21,912 nucleotides of DNA, taken from JAVVEZ01 sp032250895 (GTDB taxonomy: Bacteria; Pseudomonadota; Gammaproteobacteria; Pseudomonadales; Pseudohongiellaceae). The notes under the pieces are model-generated. The model was given only the letters and a program-made list of their open reading frames with translations. It was not told where the DNA came from and did not search any database. Both the position numbers and the translations under genes were made by a program. Positions 15,294 through 21,912 of the stretch are shown piece by piece; position 1 is the stretch's first letter; every line of letters begins with the position of its first letter. The stretch is taken from NCBI GenBank assembly GCA_032250895.1, contig JAVVEZ010000058.1, positions 1 to 21,912 on the forward strand, read 5' to 3'.

Positions 15294-17903
15294 TCAAACG
15301 ACTTTCCTGGTAAATACGATGTCGTCGTCCTGCACATCCGCCACGATGGTATCGCCCGGCACAAAGTCTCCGGCCAGCACGCGCTGCGCCAGAGGGTTCT
15401 CTATCCAGGACTGGATCGCGCGCTTCAGTGGCCGCGCGCCATAGACCGGATCGAAGCCCAGCTCTGCAATCTTGTCGAGCACGGCATCGGCAACCTCAAA
15501 CTGATAATCGTTATCATGCAGGCGTTTTTCCAGCAAGCCGATCTGGATATTGGCAATCCGGCGCACCTGATCCCGTCCCAGCGGATGAAAGACCACCACG
15601 TCATCGATGCGGTTGATGAATTCGGGCCGGAAATGCTTGTTCACCACGGTCATGACGGCGGCTTTTACCCGTTCATAAGCCGCCTCACGCTCAGACTCCT
15701 GACCGGCATCGACCTTCATCAACTCCTGAATGCGGTCCGAGCCCAGATTGGATGTCATGATCACCACGGTATTGCGAAAATCCACGGTCCGGCCATGGCC
15801 ATCGGTCAGGCGCCCATCATCGAGCACCTGCAACAGCACGTTGAACACATCCGGATGTGCTTTTTCCACCTCATCCAGCAACAACACGGAATAGGGCCGG
15901 CGCCGCACAGCCTCGGTCAGGTAACCACCTTCCTCATAACCCACATAGCCGGGAGGCGCACCGATCAGGCGTGCCACCGAATGCTGTTCCATGAATTCCG
16001 ACATATCGATGCGCACCATGGCTTCCTCGGTATCAAACAGAAAATGCGCCAGCGATTTGCAGAGCTCGGTTTTGCCGACCCCGGTTGGCCCCAGGAACAG
16101 AAATGAACCATTGGGCCGGCGCGCATCGGACAGGCCGGAGCGCGAACGCCGGATTGCATTGGCCACGGCTTCCACGGCTTCTTTCTGGCCCACCACCCGC
16201 TGGTGCAGCATTTCTTCCATATGCAGCAGTTTCTGTCTTTCACCTTCCAGCATGCGGGATACCGGTATGCCGGTAGCGCGCGAAACGACCTCTGCTATTT
16301 CTTCCTCGGTCACCTTGCTGCGCAGCAGTTTCATCTCCATTTGCTCGGTATCCGAAGATTGCGCCAACTGTTTTTCCAGGGCCGGAATCACCCCGTACTG
16401 AAGTTCAGACATGCGGGCGAGATCGGAGGTGCGTCTTGCCGCTTCCAGGTCCAGGCGAGTCTTCTCCAGATCACTTTTTACTTTCTGCGAGCCCTGCAGA
16501 GAGGCTTTTTCCGCCCGTAGAATTTCATCCAGATCGGCAAATTCCTGCTCCTGTTTCTTGATATCCTCTTCCAGTTTTTCACGGCGTTTTTTGGAACCTT
16601 CGTCAGTTTCCTTTTTCAGCGCCTCACGCTCTATTTTCAACTGAATCAGGCGACGTTCCAGCCGATCCATCTCCTCCGGTTTGGAATCGATTTCCATGCG
16701 GATCAGGCTGGCAGCCTCATCGATCAGATCGATGGCCTTGTCCGGCAATTGCCGGTCCGTAATGTAACGCTGTGAAAGCCTGGCGGCGGCGATGATGGCA
16801 GAATCGGTGATGGTAACCCCGTGATGCACCTCATAGCGTTCCTTGAGTCCGCGCAGGATGGCAACGGTGTCTTCCTCGGTCGGCTCATTGACCAGCACTT
16901 TCTGGAAACGGCGTTCCAGCGCAGCATCCTTTTCCACATACTGCCGGTATTCATCCAGGGTCGTTGCGCCGACGCAATGCAGCTCGCCCCTGGCCAGTGC
17001 CGGCTTCAACATATTGCCGGCGTCCATGGAGCCTTCGGCCTTGCCGGCACCGACCATGGTATGAATTTCATCGATGAACAGAATCACTGAACCTTCCTGC
17101 TTGGACAATTCGTTCAATACGGCCTTCAGGCGCTCTTCGAATTCACCGCGAAACTTGGCCCCGGCAATCAGAGCGCCCATATCCAGGGCCAGGATGCGCT
17201 TGCCCTTCAAGCCTTCCGGCACTTCCCCGTTGACGATGCGCTGGGCCAGTCCGTCCACGATCGCGGTTTTTCCGACACCCGGCTCACCGATCAGCACCGG
17301 GTTGTTCTTGGTGCGCCGCTGCAAGACCTGGATGGTGCGGCGAATTTCATCATCGCGCCCAATCACCGGGTCCAGCTTGCCATTGGCGGCCTTCTCCGTG
17401 ACATCGATGGTGTATTTTTCCAGAGCCTGATACTGATCCTCGGCACCCGGGTCATCCACGCTGGCGCCACCACGGAGATTCTTGACGGCATTTTCCAGCG
17501 CCTGTACCGAGACCGAAAATGAATTCAGCAACTTGCCCAGCGCACCCTTGTCCTGCATCGCGGCCAGGAACACACTCTCACTGGAAATGAATTTGTCGCC
17601 GTTCTTCTGGGAAATCCGGTCGGCAATATTCATCAGCCTGGCCAGTTCGGGCGACATCATCACATCGCCCTCGGCCGCGCCGATCACCGGCAGGTCAGCA
17701 ATGATTTTCTGCAAGCCTTCGCGTAGCAGCAGAATATCAAAGCCCGTCTGCATCAACAGCGGCCTGATGGCACCGCCTTTCTGGTCGAGCAGTACCATGA
17801 TCAGATGTACCGGTTCGATATAATTGTGATCCTTGCCCACCGCCAGAGATTGCGCATCCGACAGGGCAAGCTGTAATTTGCTGGTTAAACGATCCATTCG
17901 CAT
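15294..17903 (-). CDS. clpB: ClpB disaggregase chaperone
   Basis: ClpB is a hexameric AAA+ ATPase that, with DnaK, pulls proteins out of aggregates after heat stress. All regions are present: an N-terminal Clp domain (residues 1-145, opening MRMDRLTSKLQLALSDAQSL); the first AAA+ module with Walker A GEPGVGKT (Lys212) and Walker B ILFIDEIHT; the long charged coiled-coil middle domain (~400-530) unique to ClpB; and the second module with GPTGVGKTE (~605-612) and LLLDEVEKAHPD. Its 869 residues are normal. The ATG at 17903 matches E. coli (MRLDRLT), with AGGA 9 bases upstream. A sigma32-type promoter precedes it, and 18 bp around the ribosome site are duplicated in tandem. It lies downstream of rluD-pgeF, as in E. 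coli. Confidence 0.98.
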   Translation of the reverse strand: MRMDRLTSKLQLALSDAQSLAVGKDHNYIEPVHLIMVLLDQKGGAIRPLLMQTGFDILLLREGLQKIIADLPVIGAAEGDVMMSPELARLMNIADRISQKNGDKFISSESVFLAAMQDKGALGKLLNSFSVSVQALENAVKNLRGGASVDDPGAEDQYQALEKYTIDVTEKAANGKLDPVIGRDDEIRRTIQVLQRRTKNNPVLIGEPGVGKTAIVDGLAQRIVNGEVPEGLKGKRILALDMGALIAGAKFRGEFEERLKAVLNELSKQEGSVILFIDEIHTMVGAGKAEGSMDAGNMLKPALARGELHCVGATTLDEYRQYVEKDAALERRFQKVLVNEPTEEDTVAILRGLKERYEVHHGVTITDSAIIAAARLSQRYITDRQLPDKAIDLIDEAASLIRMEIDSKPEEMDRLERRLIQLKIEREALKKETDEGSKKRREKLEEDIKKQEQEFADLDEILRAEKASLQGSQKVKSDLEKTRLDLEAARRTSDLARMSELQYGVIPALEKQLAQSSDTEQMEMKLLRSKVTEEEIAEVVSRATGIPVSRMLEGERQKLLHMEEMLHQRVVGQKEAVEAVANAIRRSRSGLSDARRPNGSFLFLGPTGVGKTELCKSLAHFLFDTEEAMVRIDMSEFMEQHSVARLIGAPPGYVGYEEGGYLTEAVRRRPYSVLLLDEVEKAHPDVFNVLLQVLDDGRLTDGHGRTVDFRNTVVIMTSNLGSDRIQELMKVDAGQESEREAAYERVKAAVMTVVNKHFRPEFINRIDDVVVFHPLGRDQVRRIANIQIGLLEKRLHDNDYQFEVADAVLDKIAELGFDPVYGARPLKRAIQSWIENPLAQRVLAGDFVPGDTIVADVQDDDIVFTRKVV

Positions 17904-17906
17904 GAT

Positions 17907-17947
17907 GGTTGATCCTGAAATAAAGTGACGGTTGATCCTGAAATAAA
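17907..17947. repeat. 18-bp direct repeat covering the clpB ribosome-binding region
   Basis: GGTTGATCCTGAAATAAA occurs exactly at 17907-17924 and at 17930-17947, separated by GTGAC, a 23-bp period. Read on the minus strand each copy contains CAGGATCAACC, the clpB Shine-Dalgarno region. Only the copy next to the gene precedes a start codon. Confidence 0.85.
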
Positions 17948-17961
17948 ATTGAGTATTGCCT

Positions 17962-17989
17962 AAGTGGGGCCTCCCGGGTTTGATTCAAG
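17962..17989 (-). promoter_or_regulatory. Sigma32 (heat-shock) promoter of clpB
   Basis: On the minus strand CTTGAA (17984-17989) is followed after 14 bp by CCCCACTT (17962-17969). The RpoH consensus is CTTGAA-N13-15-CCCCATNT, so the -35 is perfect and the -10 differs at one position. Transcription would start near 17955, about 50 bases before the clpB start. The match to clpB, a standard RpoH target, supports the call. Confidence 0.85.
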
Positions 17990-18008
17990 TCAAGTCCTGA
18001 AAATCTCT

Positions 18009-18046
18009 ATCCGCCTATGCGGGGATGACGGGGGGGAGGGGGGAGG
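18009..18046. repeat. REP-like element joined to a G-rich tract
   Basis: The core ATCCGCCTATGCGGGGATGA (from 18009) contains CCGC/GCGG and matches 13512-13538. It runs into a plus-strand tract of 7 G, A, 6 G, A, GG (18030-18046). Together with GGGG at 18021-18024 this fits the G3-N1-7 pattern for a G-quadruplex. It lies between the pgeF stop and the clpB promoter. Confidence 0.5.
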
Positions 18047-18078
18047 CTGCGCGGGGAAGATGGCAGCCTTATGTACGT

Positions 18079-18846
18079 TCAGGCTGTCTTGTAGATCACG
18101 CTGGCCATGCGGCCGGTTCTTGGCTGACGCCGGTAGGAGTAGAAATTGTCATTGTCGGAGAAGGTGCACAGTTCTCCGCCATAAATATCCTCGAGGCCGG
18201 CGGCGCGAAGCCGGACTCTGGCCAGGCGGTACAGATCCGCCCGCCATTTATCGGCATGGCGGGCGGAGCGCGTGAAGGCCGGGGCGAGCTGTTGCTGCAG
18301 GCCGGTTGAAGACGCCATCATGAAGCGTTCCCTGACCTCGGCGCCCACTTCAAAATGCGCGGGACCGATGGCCGGGCCGAACCAGGCCAGGATGGCATCT
18401 GGCGCATTCTGGAAGCAAGCCAGGGTGGCTTCGAGAATGCCGCCGGCAAGCCCGCGCCAGCCTGCATGCGCGAGTGCAATTTCACGCCCGTCCCGGCTGC
18501 AAAAAAACACCGGCAGACAATCGGCTGTCAGAATCGCGCAAGCCTGGCCGGGCTCCCGCGTATAGATGGCATCCGCTTCCGGCAGCGATGTGGAAACGGC
18601 ATCCCGGTCCAGTTTCCAGACCCGGGTACCGTGAACCTGTCTGATCCAGTGCAAGGGATACTCCGTGCCGATTTCAGTCTGTAGTCTTGCCCGGTTCAGT
18701 TCCACGTGCCGGGCATCATCACCCACATGCAGGGCCAGATTGAAGCTGGCGAAATCGCCGCTGCTGAAGCCACCCCGACGGGTCGTGACCAGCGCCTGGA
18801 CCTTGGCCACTGCGGGCCAGTCAGGGCGCAACCAGTCTTCACTCAC
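18079..18846 (-). CDS. pgeF: PgeF/YfiH-family purine nucleoside phosphorylase/peptidoglycan editing protein
   Basis: This belongs to the laccase-domain (DUF152, YfiH) family. E. coli YfiH removes wrongly built UDP-MurNAc-L-Ser, and relatives act as purine nucleoside phosphorylases; older annotations call it polyphenol oxidase. The metal-site residues are visible: His72 in QVHGT, Cys110 in TADCLPV and His127 in AHAGWRG. The length of 255 residues is normal. Two GTG codons compete. I chose the one at 18846 because GAGG lies 7 bases before it; the one at 18852 has GAGG only 1 base away. It overlaps the end of rluD by 8 bp, so the two are surely cotranscribed. clpB follows about 175 bp downstream with its own heat-shock promoter. 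Confidence 0.92.
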   Translation of the reverse strand: MSEDWLRPDWPAVAKVQALVTTRRGGFSSGDFASFNLALHVGDDARHVELNRARLQTEIGTEYPLHWIRQVHGTRVWKLDRDAVSTSLPEADAIYTREPGQACAILTADCLPVFFCSRDGREIALAHAGWRGLAGGILEATLACFQNAPDAILAWFGPAIGPAHFEVGAEVRERFMMASSTGLQQQLAPAFTRSARHADKWRADLYRLARVRLRAAGLEDIYGGELCTFSDNDNFYSYRRQPRTGRMASVIYKTA

Positions 18847-19795
18847 GATCACGCCTCAGCACATCCACCAGCGCCTGCATGTCGGCGGGGGTATCCACCT
18901 CCCAGGACATGGCCAGGCCCGAATCCGGGTGCAAAAGTCCCAGCCGGAAGGCATGCAGGGCCTGACGCTTGAAGGTTTTCAGAAACTCTATCAGTTCCAG
19001 GCTGGCGCCTCGGGGGAATTTCAGCCGGCCACCGTAGGTCTGGTCGCCGACCAGAGGATAGCCGATATGAGCCATGTGTACCCGAATCTGGTGCGTGCGC
19101 CCCGTTTCCAGTCTGACATTGACAAAGGTATGACTGCGAAAACGCTCGCGAACCCGGTAATGGGTCACCGCCGGTTTGCCTTCATTGCCCGCGACGATGG
19201 CACGCCGGGTGCGCTGCACCGGATGCCGTCCGAGCGGAGCGTCGATGCTGCCGCCGGCCACGATCAGGCCATTGACCACGGCCTGGTATTCTCTGTTGAT
19301 GGTCCGCGCCTGCAACTGTTCCACCAGACTGAGATGGCTGGAGAGCGTCTTGGCCACCACCATCAGCCCGCTGGTATCCTTGTCGAGCCGGTGAACGATA
19401 CCCGCCCGAGGCACTTTGTCCAATGCGGGACAGTGGTAAAGCAAGGCATTCAACAGGGTCCCGGAACGATTGCCCACCGCCGGATGCACCACCAGCCCCA
19501 CCGGTTTGTTGAGCACCAGCAAGGCCTCATCTTCATGGACGATGTCCAGCGCCAGGCGCTCTGCCTGCCAGTGTTCCGGCGTTTCCACCTCGGCCCGCAG
19601 GCTCAGGGATTCACCGCCCACCAGTTTGTCACTGGCCTTGCCCGGATGCTCGTTCACCAGGAGTTGGGAATGCTTTATCCAGCCCTGCAATCTTGCCCTG
19701 GAGTAGGCCGGAAACAGCTGTGCCGCAGCCTGATCCAGGCGCAGACCCGCCATCTCGTCACCCGCTTTGGCTGTCAGTAAAAACTTTTCTGTCAT
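18839..19795 (-). CDS. rluD: 23S rRNA pseudouridine synthase RluD
   Basis: RluD converts uridines 1911, 1915 and 1917 (E. coli numbering) of 23S rRNA helix 69 to pseudouridine, which aids late ribosome assembly and termination. The N-terminal S4 RNA-binding domain spans about residues 17-70 (GLRLDQAAAQLFP, SRARLQGWIK). The catalytic domain has LNKPVGLVVHPA and the RluA-family motif HRLDKDTSG, with catalytic Asp138, then EYQAVV and GRTHQIRVHMAHIGYPLVGD. The 318 residues are close to E. coli's 326. It is divergent from bamD and overlaps pgeF, the same order as in E. coli, which supports RluD rather than RluA or RluC. No strong promoter is evident in the 241-bp gap shared with bamD. Confidence 0.95.
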   Translation of the reverse strand: MTEKFLLTAKAGDEMAGLRLDQAAAQLFPAYSRARLQGWIKHSQLLVNEHPGKASDKLVGGESLSLRAEVETPEHWQAERLALDIVHEDEALLVLNKPVGLVVHPAVGNRSGTLLNALLYHCPALDKVPRAGIVHRLDKDTSGLMVVAKTLSSHLSLVEQLQARTINREYQAVVNGLIVAGGSIDAPLGRHPVQRTRRAIVAGNEGKPAVTHYRVRERFRSHTFVNVRLETGRTHQIRVHMAHIGYPLVGDQTYGGRLKFPRGASLELIEFLKTFKRQALHAFRLGLLHPDSGLAMSWEVDTPADMQALVDVLRRDRE

Positions 19796-20036
19796 GGTGT
19801 TGTCTATGCCCCTGAGGGAGTTTCAAAACGCTTGGTCCTGTCCGTCGAGGCCTGCATGGAGCAGCCCTGATGCCAGGAAAATACTGGCGGGAAGGCCAGG
19901 CGGCTATAAATGATTCAAGTCACAGGAACTTTCCGGTAGACTGTCCGGCATTATACAGATTAGAGACACGAGCGGGTTATTGCCGTGAGCAGCGACCAGA
20001 TCACCAAAACCTGAATCCGATATCTGAACCAGACAT

Positions 20037-21017
20037 ATGCCTCACCTCAAGCACATTCTCCTGTTGTTCGCAGCCATCCTGGCATTGACGGCCTGCTCCA
20101 CGAAAGAAGAGTTCACCGGTTCCACCGAACAGAATCTGTACAATCTGGGGACCCGCTCCCTGGAAGTCTCGAACTATCCCCGGGCCATTGCCATCTTCCA
20201 GGCCCTCGAAGCCCAGTTTCCCTTTGGCGAGTATGCCGCCCAGTCCCAGATCGAGCTGGTCTATGCCTATTACAAAAACGGCGAGCCGGAAGCCGCGCGG
20301 ACCGCAGCCGACCGTTTCATCCGATTGCATCCGGATGACCCCAATGTCGACTATGCCTACTATATGAAGGGAATGTCCTTCTATACCGAAAATTCACGCA
20401 TACTCGGGCGTTATCTGCCCACCGATCCCGCCAAGCGGGATCCGGGCAAGGCCCTGGAGTCCTTCACCGACTTTTCCCAGTTGCTGTCCCGTTACCCCGA
20501 CAGTCCCTATGCCCCGGATGCCAGGGCCCGCATGCTCTACCTGAAAAATTTGCTGGCATCCCACGAAATCTATGTCGCCGAGTTCTATATCGAGCGGCAA
20601 GCCTACCTGTCGGCACTGAACCGGGCCCGTTACGTGGTGGAGAACTACCAGGGCACGCCATCGGTACCGAGAGCCCTGGAAATCATGGTGGAAATGTATC
20701 TGCGGCTGGGTCTGAATGACCTGGCCGATACCTCACTGGAGGTTCTCAGAATGAACTATCCCGACAGCCCCACCCTCGACAAGGAAGGGGATTTCATCGT
20801 GTCCACTCAGATAACCGACCCTTCCTTCCTGTATTCGGCAAGTTTCGGCCTGTTGGGTTCCAATAAAAAGGACACCCCGCTGGCCCCCACCAAACGTCCA
20901 ACGGCTGCCGACACACCCTACTCCTTTGAAGTCCCCATCGTCGAACGCAAGCGCTCCCTGCTGAATATTCTGACCCTGGGGCTGCTCGGAGACCCCGGTA
21001 CCCAGGCGGTCGAGTGA
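20037..21017 (+). CDS. bamD: Outer-membrane assembly lipoprotein BamD
   Basis: BamD is the essential lipoprotein of the BAM complex, which folds beta-barrel proteins into the outer membrane. The signal peptide ends in the lipobox LTAC with lipidated Cys20. Residues ~30-245 hold the tetratricopeptide-like repeats typical of BamD (YNLGTRSLEVSNYPRAIAIF, QIELVYAYYKNGEPEAA, YYMKGMSFY, DFSQLLSRYPDSPYAPDAR, YLSALNRARYVVENYQGTP). At 326 residues it is some 80 longer than the E. coli protein. The extra C-terminal part is Pro- and Thr-rich and then hydrophobic (LLNILTLGLLGD); longer forms occur in other gammaproteobacteria. No clear Shine-Dalgarno precedes the ATG, but no other start fits the lipoprotein signal. 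It is divergent from rluD, as in E. coli. Confidence 0.96.
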   Translation: MPHLKHILLLFAAILALTACSTKEEFTGSTEQNLYNLGTRSLEVSNYPRAIAIFQALEAQFPFGEYAAQSQIELVYAYYKNGEPEAARTAADRFIRLHPDDPNVDYAYYMKGMSFYTENSRILGRYLPTDPAKRDPGKALESFTDFSQLLSRYPDSPYAPDARARMLYLKNLLASHEIYVAEFYIERQAYLSALNRARYVVENYQGTPSVPRALEIMVEMYLRLGLNDLADTSLEVLRMNYPDSPTLDKEGDFIVSTQITDPSFLYSASFGLLGSNKKDTPLAPTKRPTAADTPYSFEVPIVERKRSLLNILTLGLLGDPGTQAVE

Positions 21018-21030
21018 TCCCGGGCATTCT

Positions 21031-21912
21031 TCAGGGCTTTCGGTAGTCCTGCCAGTACTTGTTCACCATGTCTTTTACTTCCTTTCTCAGCATCATGATG
21101 CCGAACAGATTGGGCAGGGTCATCAGCACCACGGAGACGGCCGCAAAATTCCAGACAATGGTGGTGTCAGTAAACGCTGCCATAAAAAACGCCAGACAGT
21201 AGACCAGCCGATAGGGCATGACGGCCCGGAAACCAAAGAGGTAAATCATCGCCCGGTCTCCATAGTAGGACCAGGCGATGGCCGTGGAGAAGGCGAACAG
21301 CACCAGAGACAGGGTCACGATATATTGCCCGTTCTGCCCGAACAGACTATAGGTGAAGGCCATCGTGGTCAGTGCCGCCGAATGCAGAAGGGATTTGCCT
21401 CTCAGGACCACGCTTGGATCGCTGAGACGACCGTTGACGACTTCCACGTCCTCCGTACGCAACAGTTCATTATTACGAAAATAAGCCACGCCTTCTGCCA
21501 CGGAACGGGCATGGATCACCGTGAAATCAGGGGCTTCCGCCTGTCCGTTGCGAACCCGGATGGTGCCCGTGTAAGGCATCACGCCCTGACGGTTGCCATT
21601 GGACAGAAAATCAAACAGGACGGCACGGTCGGCTTCTGTGTGCTCGTTATAGATACCGTCGATGATCAACAGATCCGCACTCTGGAACTCATTGTCAAAT
21701 TTCTGGTTCCAGACCCCGGAGGCCAGAATGGTCAGCCCGGTGATCGTACAGATGATGATGGTGTCGATGAAGGGCTCCAACAGGGATACCATGCCCTCGG
21801 AAACATGCTCGTCCGCCCTGGCCGAGGCATGGGCAATCGGAGCCGACCCCTGGCCTGCCTCGTTGGAAAACAGACCCCGGTTCACCCCCCGGTTGAAGGC
21901 AAAGGCAAAACT
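21031..21912 (-). CDS. AGCS-family sodium:amino-acid (alanine/glycine) symporter, C-terminal part
   Basis: The reading frame is open through the right edge, so the N-terminal part of the protein is missing. The 294 residues present include the family signature RGLFSNEAGQGSAPIAHASA, then PFIDTIIICTITGL, LLFAFSTAI-type membrane helices and SYYGDRAMIYLFG. These proteins carry alanine or glycine inward with sodium at the inner membrane. Between the helix ending SGVWN and the next (SAALTTMAFTY) lies a hydrophilic stretch of roughly 100-110 residues (QSADLLIIDGIYNEHTEADR to RGKSLLHSA) that most family members lack; I recall similar inserts in some marine gammaproteobacterial members. The gene converges on bamD with only 13 bp between stop codons. 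Confidence 0.9.
   Translation of the reverse strand, partial: SFAFAFNRGVNRGLFSNEAGQGSAPIAHASARADEHVSEGMVSLLEPFIDTIIICTITGLTILASGVWNQKFDNEFQSADLLIIDGIYNEHTEADRAVLFDFLSNGNRQGVMPYTGTIRVRNGQAEAPDFTVIHARSVAEGVAYFRNNELLRTEDVEVVNGRLSDPSVVLRGKSLLHSAALTTMAFTYSLFGQNGQYIVTLSLVLFAFSTAIAWSYYGDRAMIYLFGFRAVMPYRLVYCLAFFMAAFTDTTIVWNFAAVSVVLMTLPNLFGIMMLRKEVKDMVNKYWQDYRKP

Noticed and set aside
19796..20036. Promoters for rluD and bamD in their shared gap
   Set aside because: TATACA at 19952-19957 could be a -10 for bamD, but no acceptable -35 accompanies it. On the minus strand no pair of hexamers at normal spacing was found.

Overview
The window reads as chromosome of a free-living, probably marine, gammaproteobacterium. 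The best evidence is the block rluD-pgeF-clpB with bamD divergent from rluD, a gene order shared with Escherichia coli and many other gammaproteobacteria. IlvIH and Ppx also resemble gammaproteobacterial proteins. The exported proteins of the DUF5916, DUF6152 and DUF4159 types are frequent in oligotrophic marine lineages (inference from family knowledge, not a search). There is no phage, insertion sequence, CRISPR array, tRNA or rRNA.

Layout, left to right. 1-470: a likely terminator and a 71-residue lipoprotein gene. 711-2931: ilvI-ilvH (acetolactate synthase), both on the minus strand and 1 bp apart. 2932-3398: the only long gene-free stretch, holding a strong sigma70-type promoter, five consecutive stem-loops that would form the ilvI leader RNA, and an 8-bp tandem repeat. 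3399-9202: four minus-strand genes for exported proteins: an M19 dipeptidase, a DUF4159 protein, a DUF5916 outer-membrane-barrel protein and a DUF6152 protein. 9341-11542: ppx and gfa (glutathione-dependent formaldehyde-activating enzyme). 11697-15251: a LysR-type regulator divergent from a beta-carbonic anhydrase and a SulP transporter, with a T-N11-A palindrome between them. 15294-19795: clpB, pgeF and rluD. 20037-21017: bamD. 21031-21912: the C-terminal part of an AGCS sodium:amino-acid symporter that runs off the right edge.

How the genes fit together. The carbonic anhydrase and SulP transporter look like a small inorganic-carbon supply module under LysR control. ClpB sits behind a near-consensus sigma32 (heat-shock) promoter whose downstream ribosome-binding region has been duplicated in tandem. 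BamD, the DUF5916 barrel and the other exported proteins concern the envelope. IlvIH begins branched-chain amino acid synthesis and seems to be expressed from a long structured leader.

No wholly new system is evident. The items most worth following are the ilvI leader, the LysR-carbonic anhydrase-SulP module, the cluster of poorly characterised exported proteins, and small repeats in intergenic DNA: REP-like palindromes, an 18-bp direct repeat at clpB, and a promoter repeat shared between two regions.
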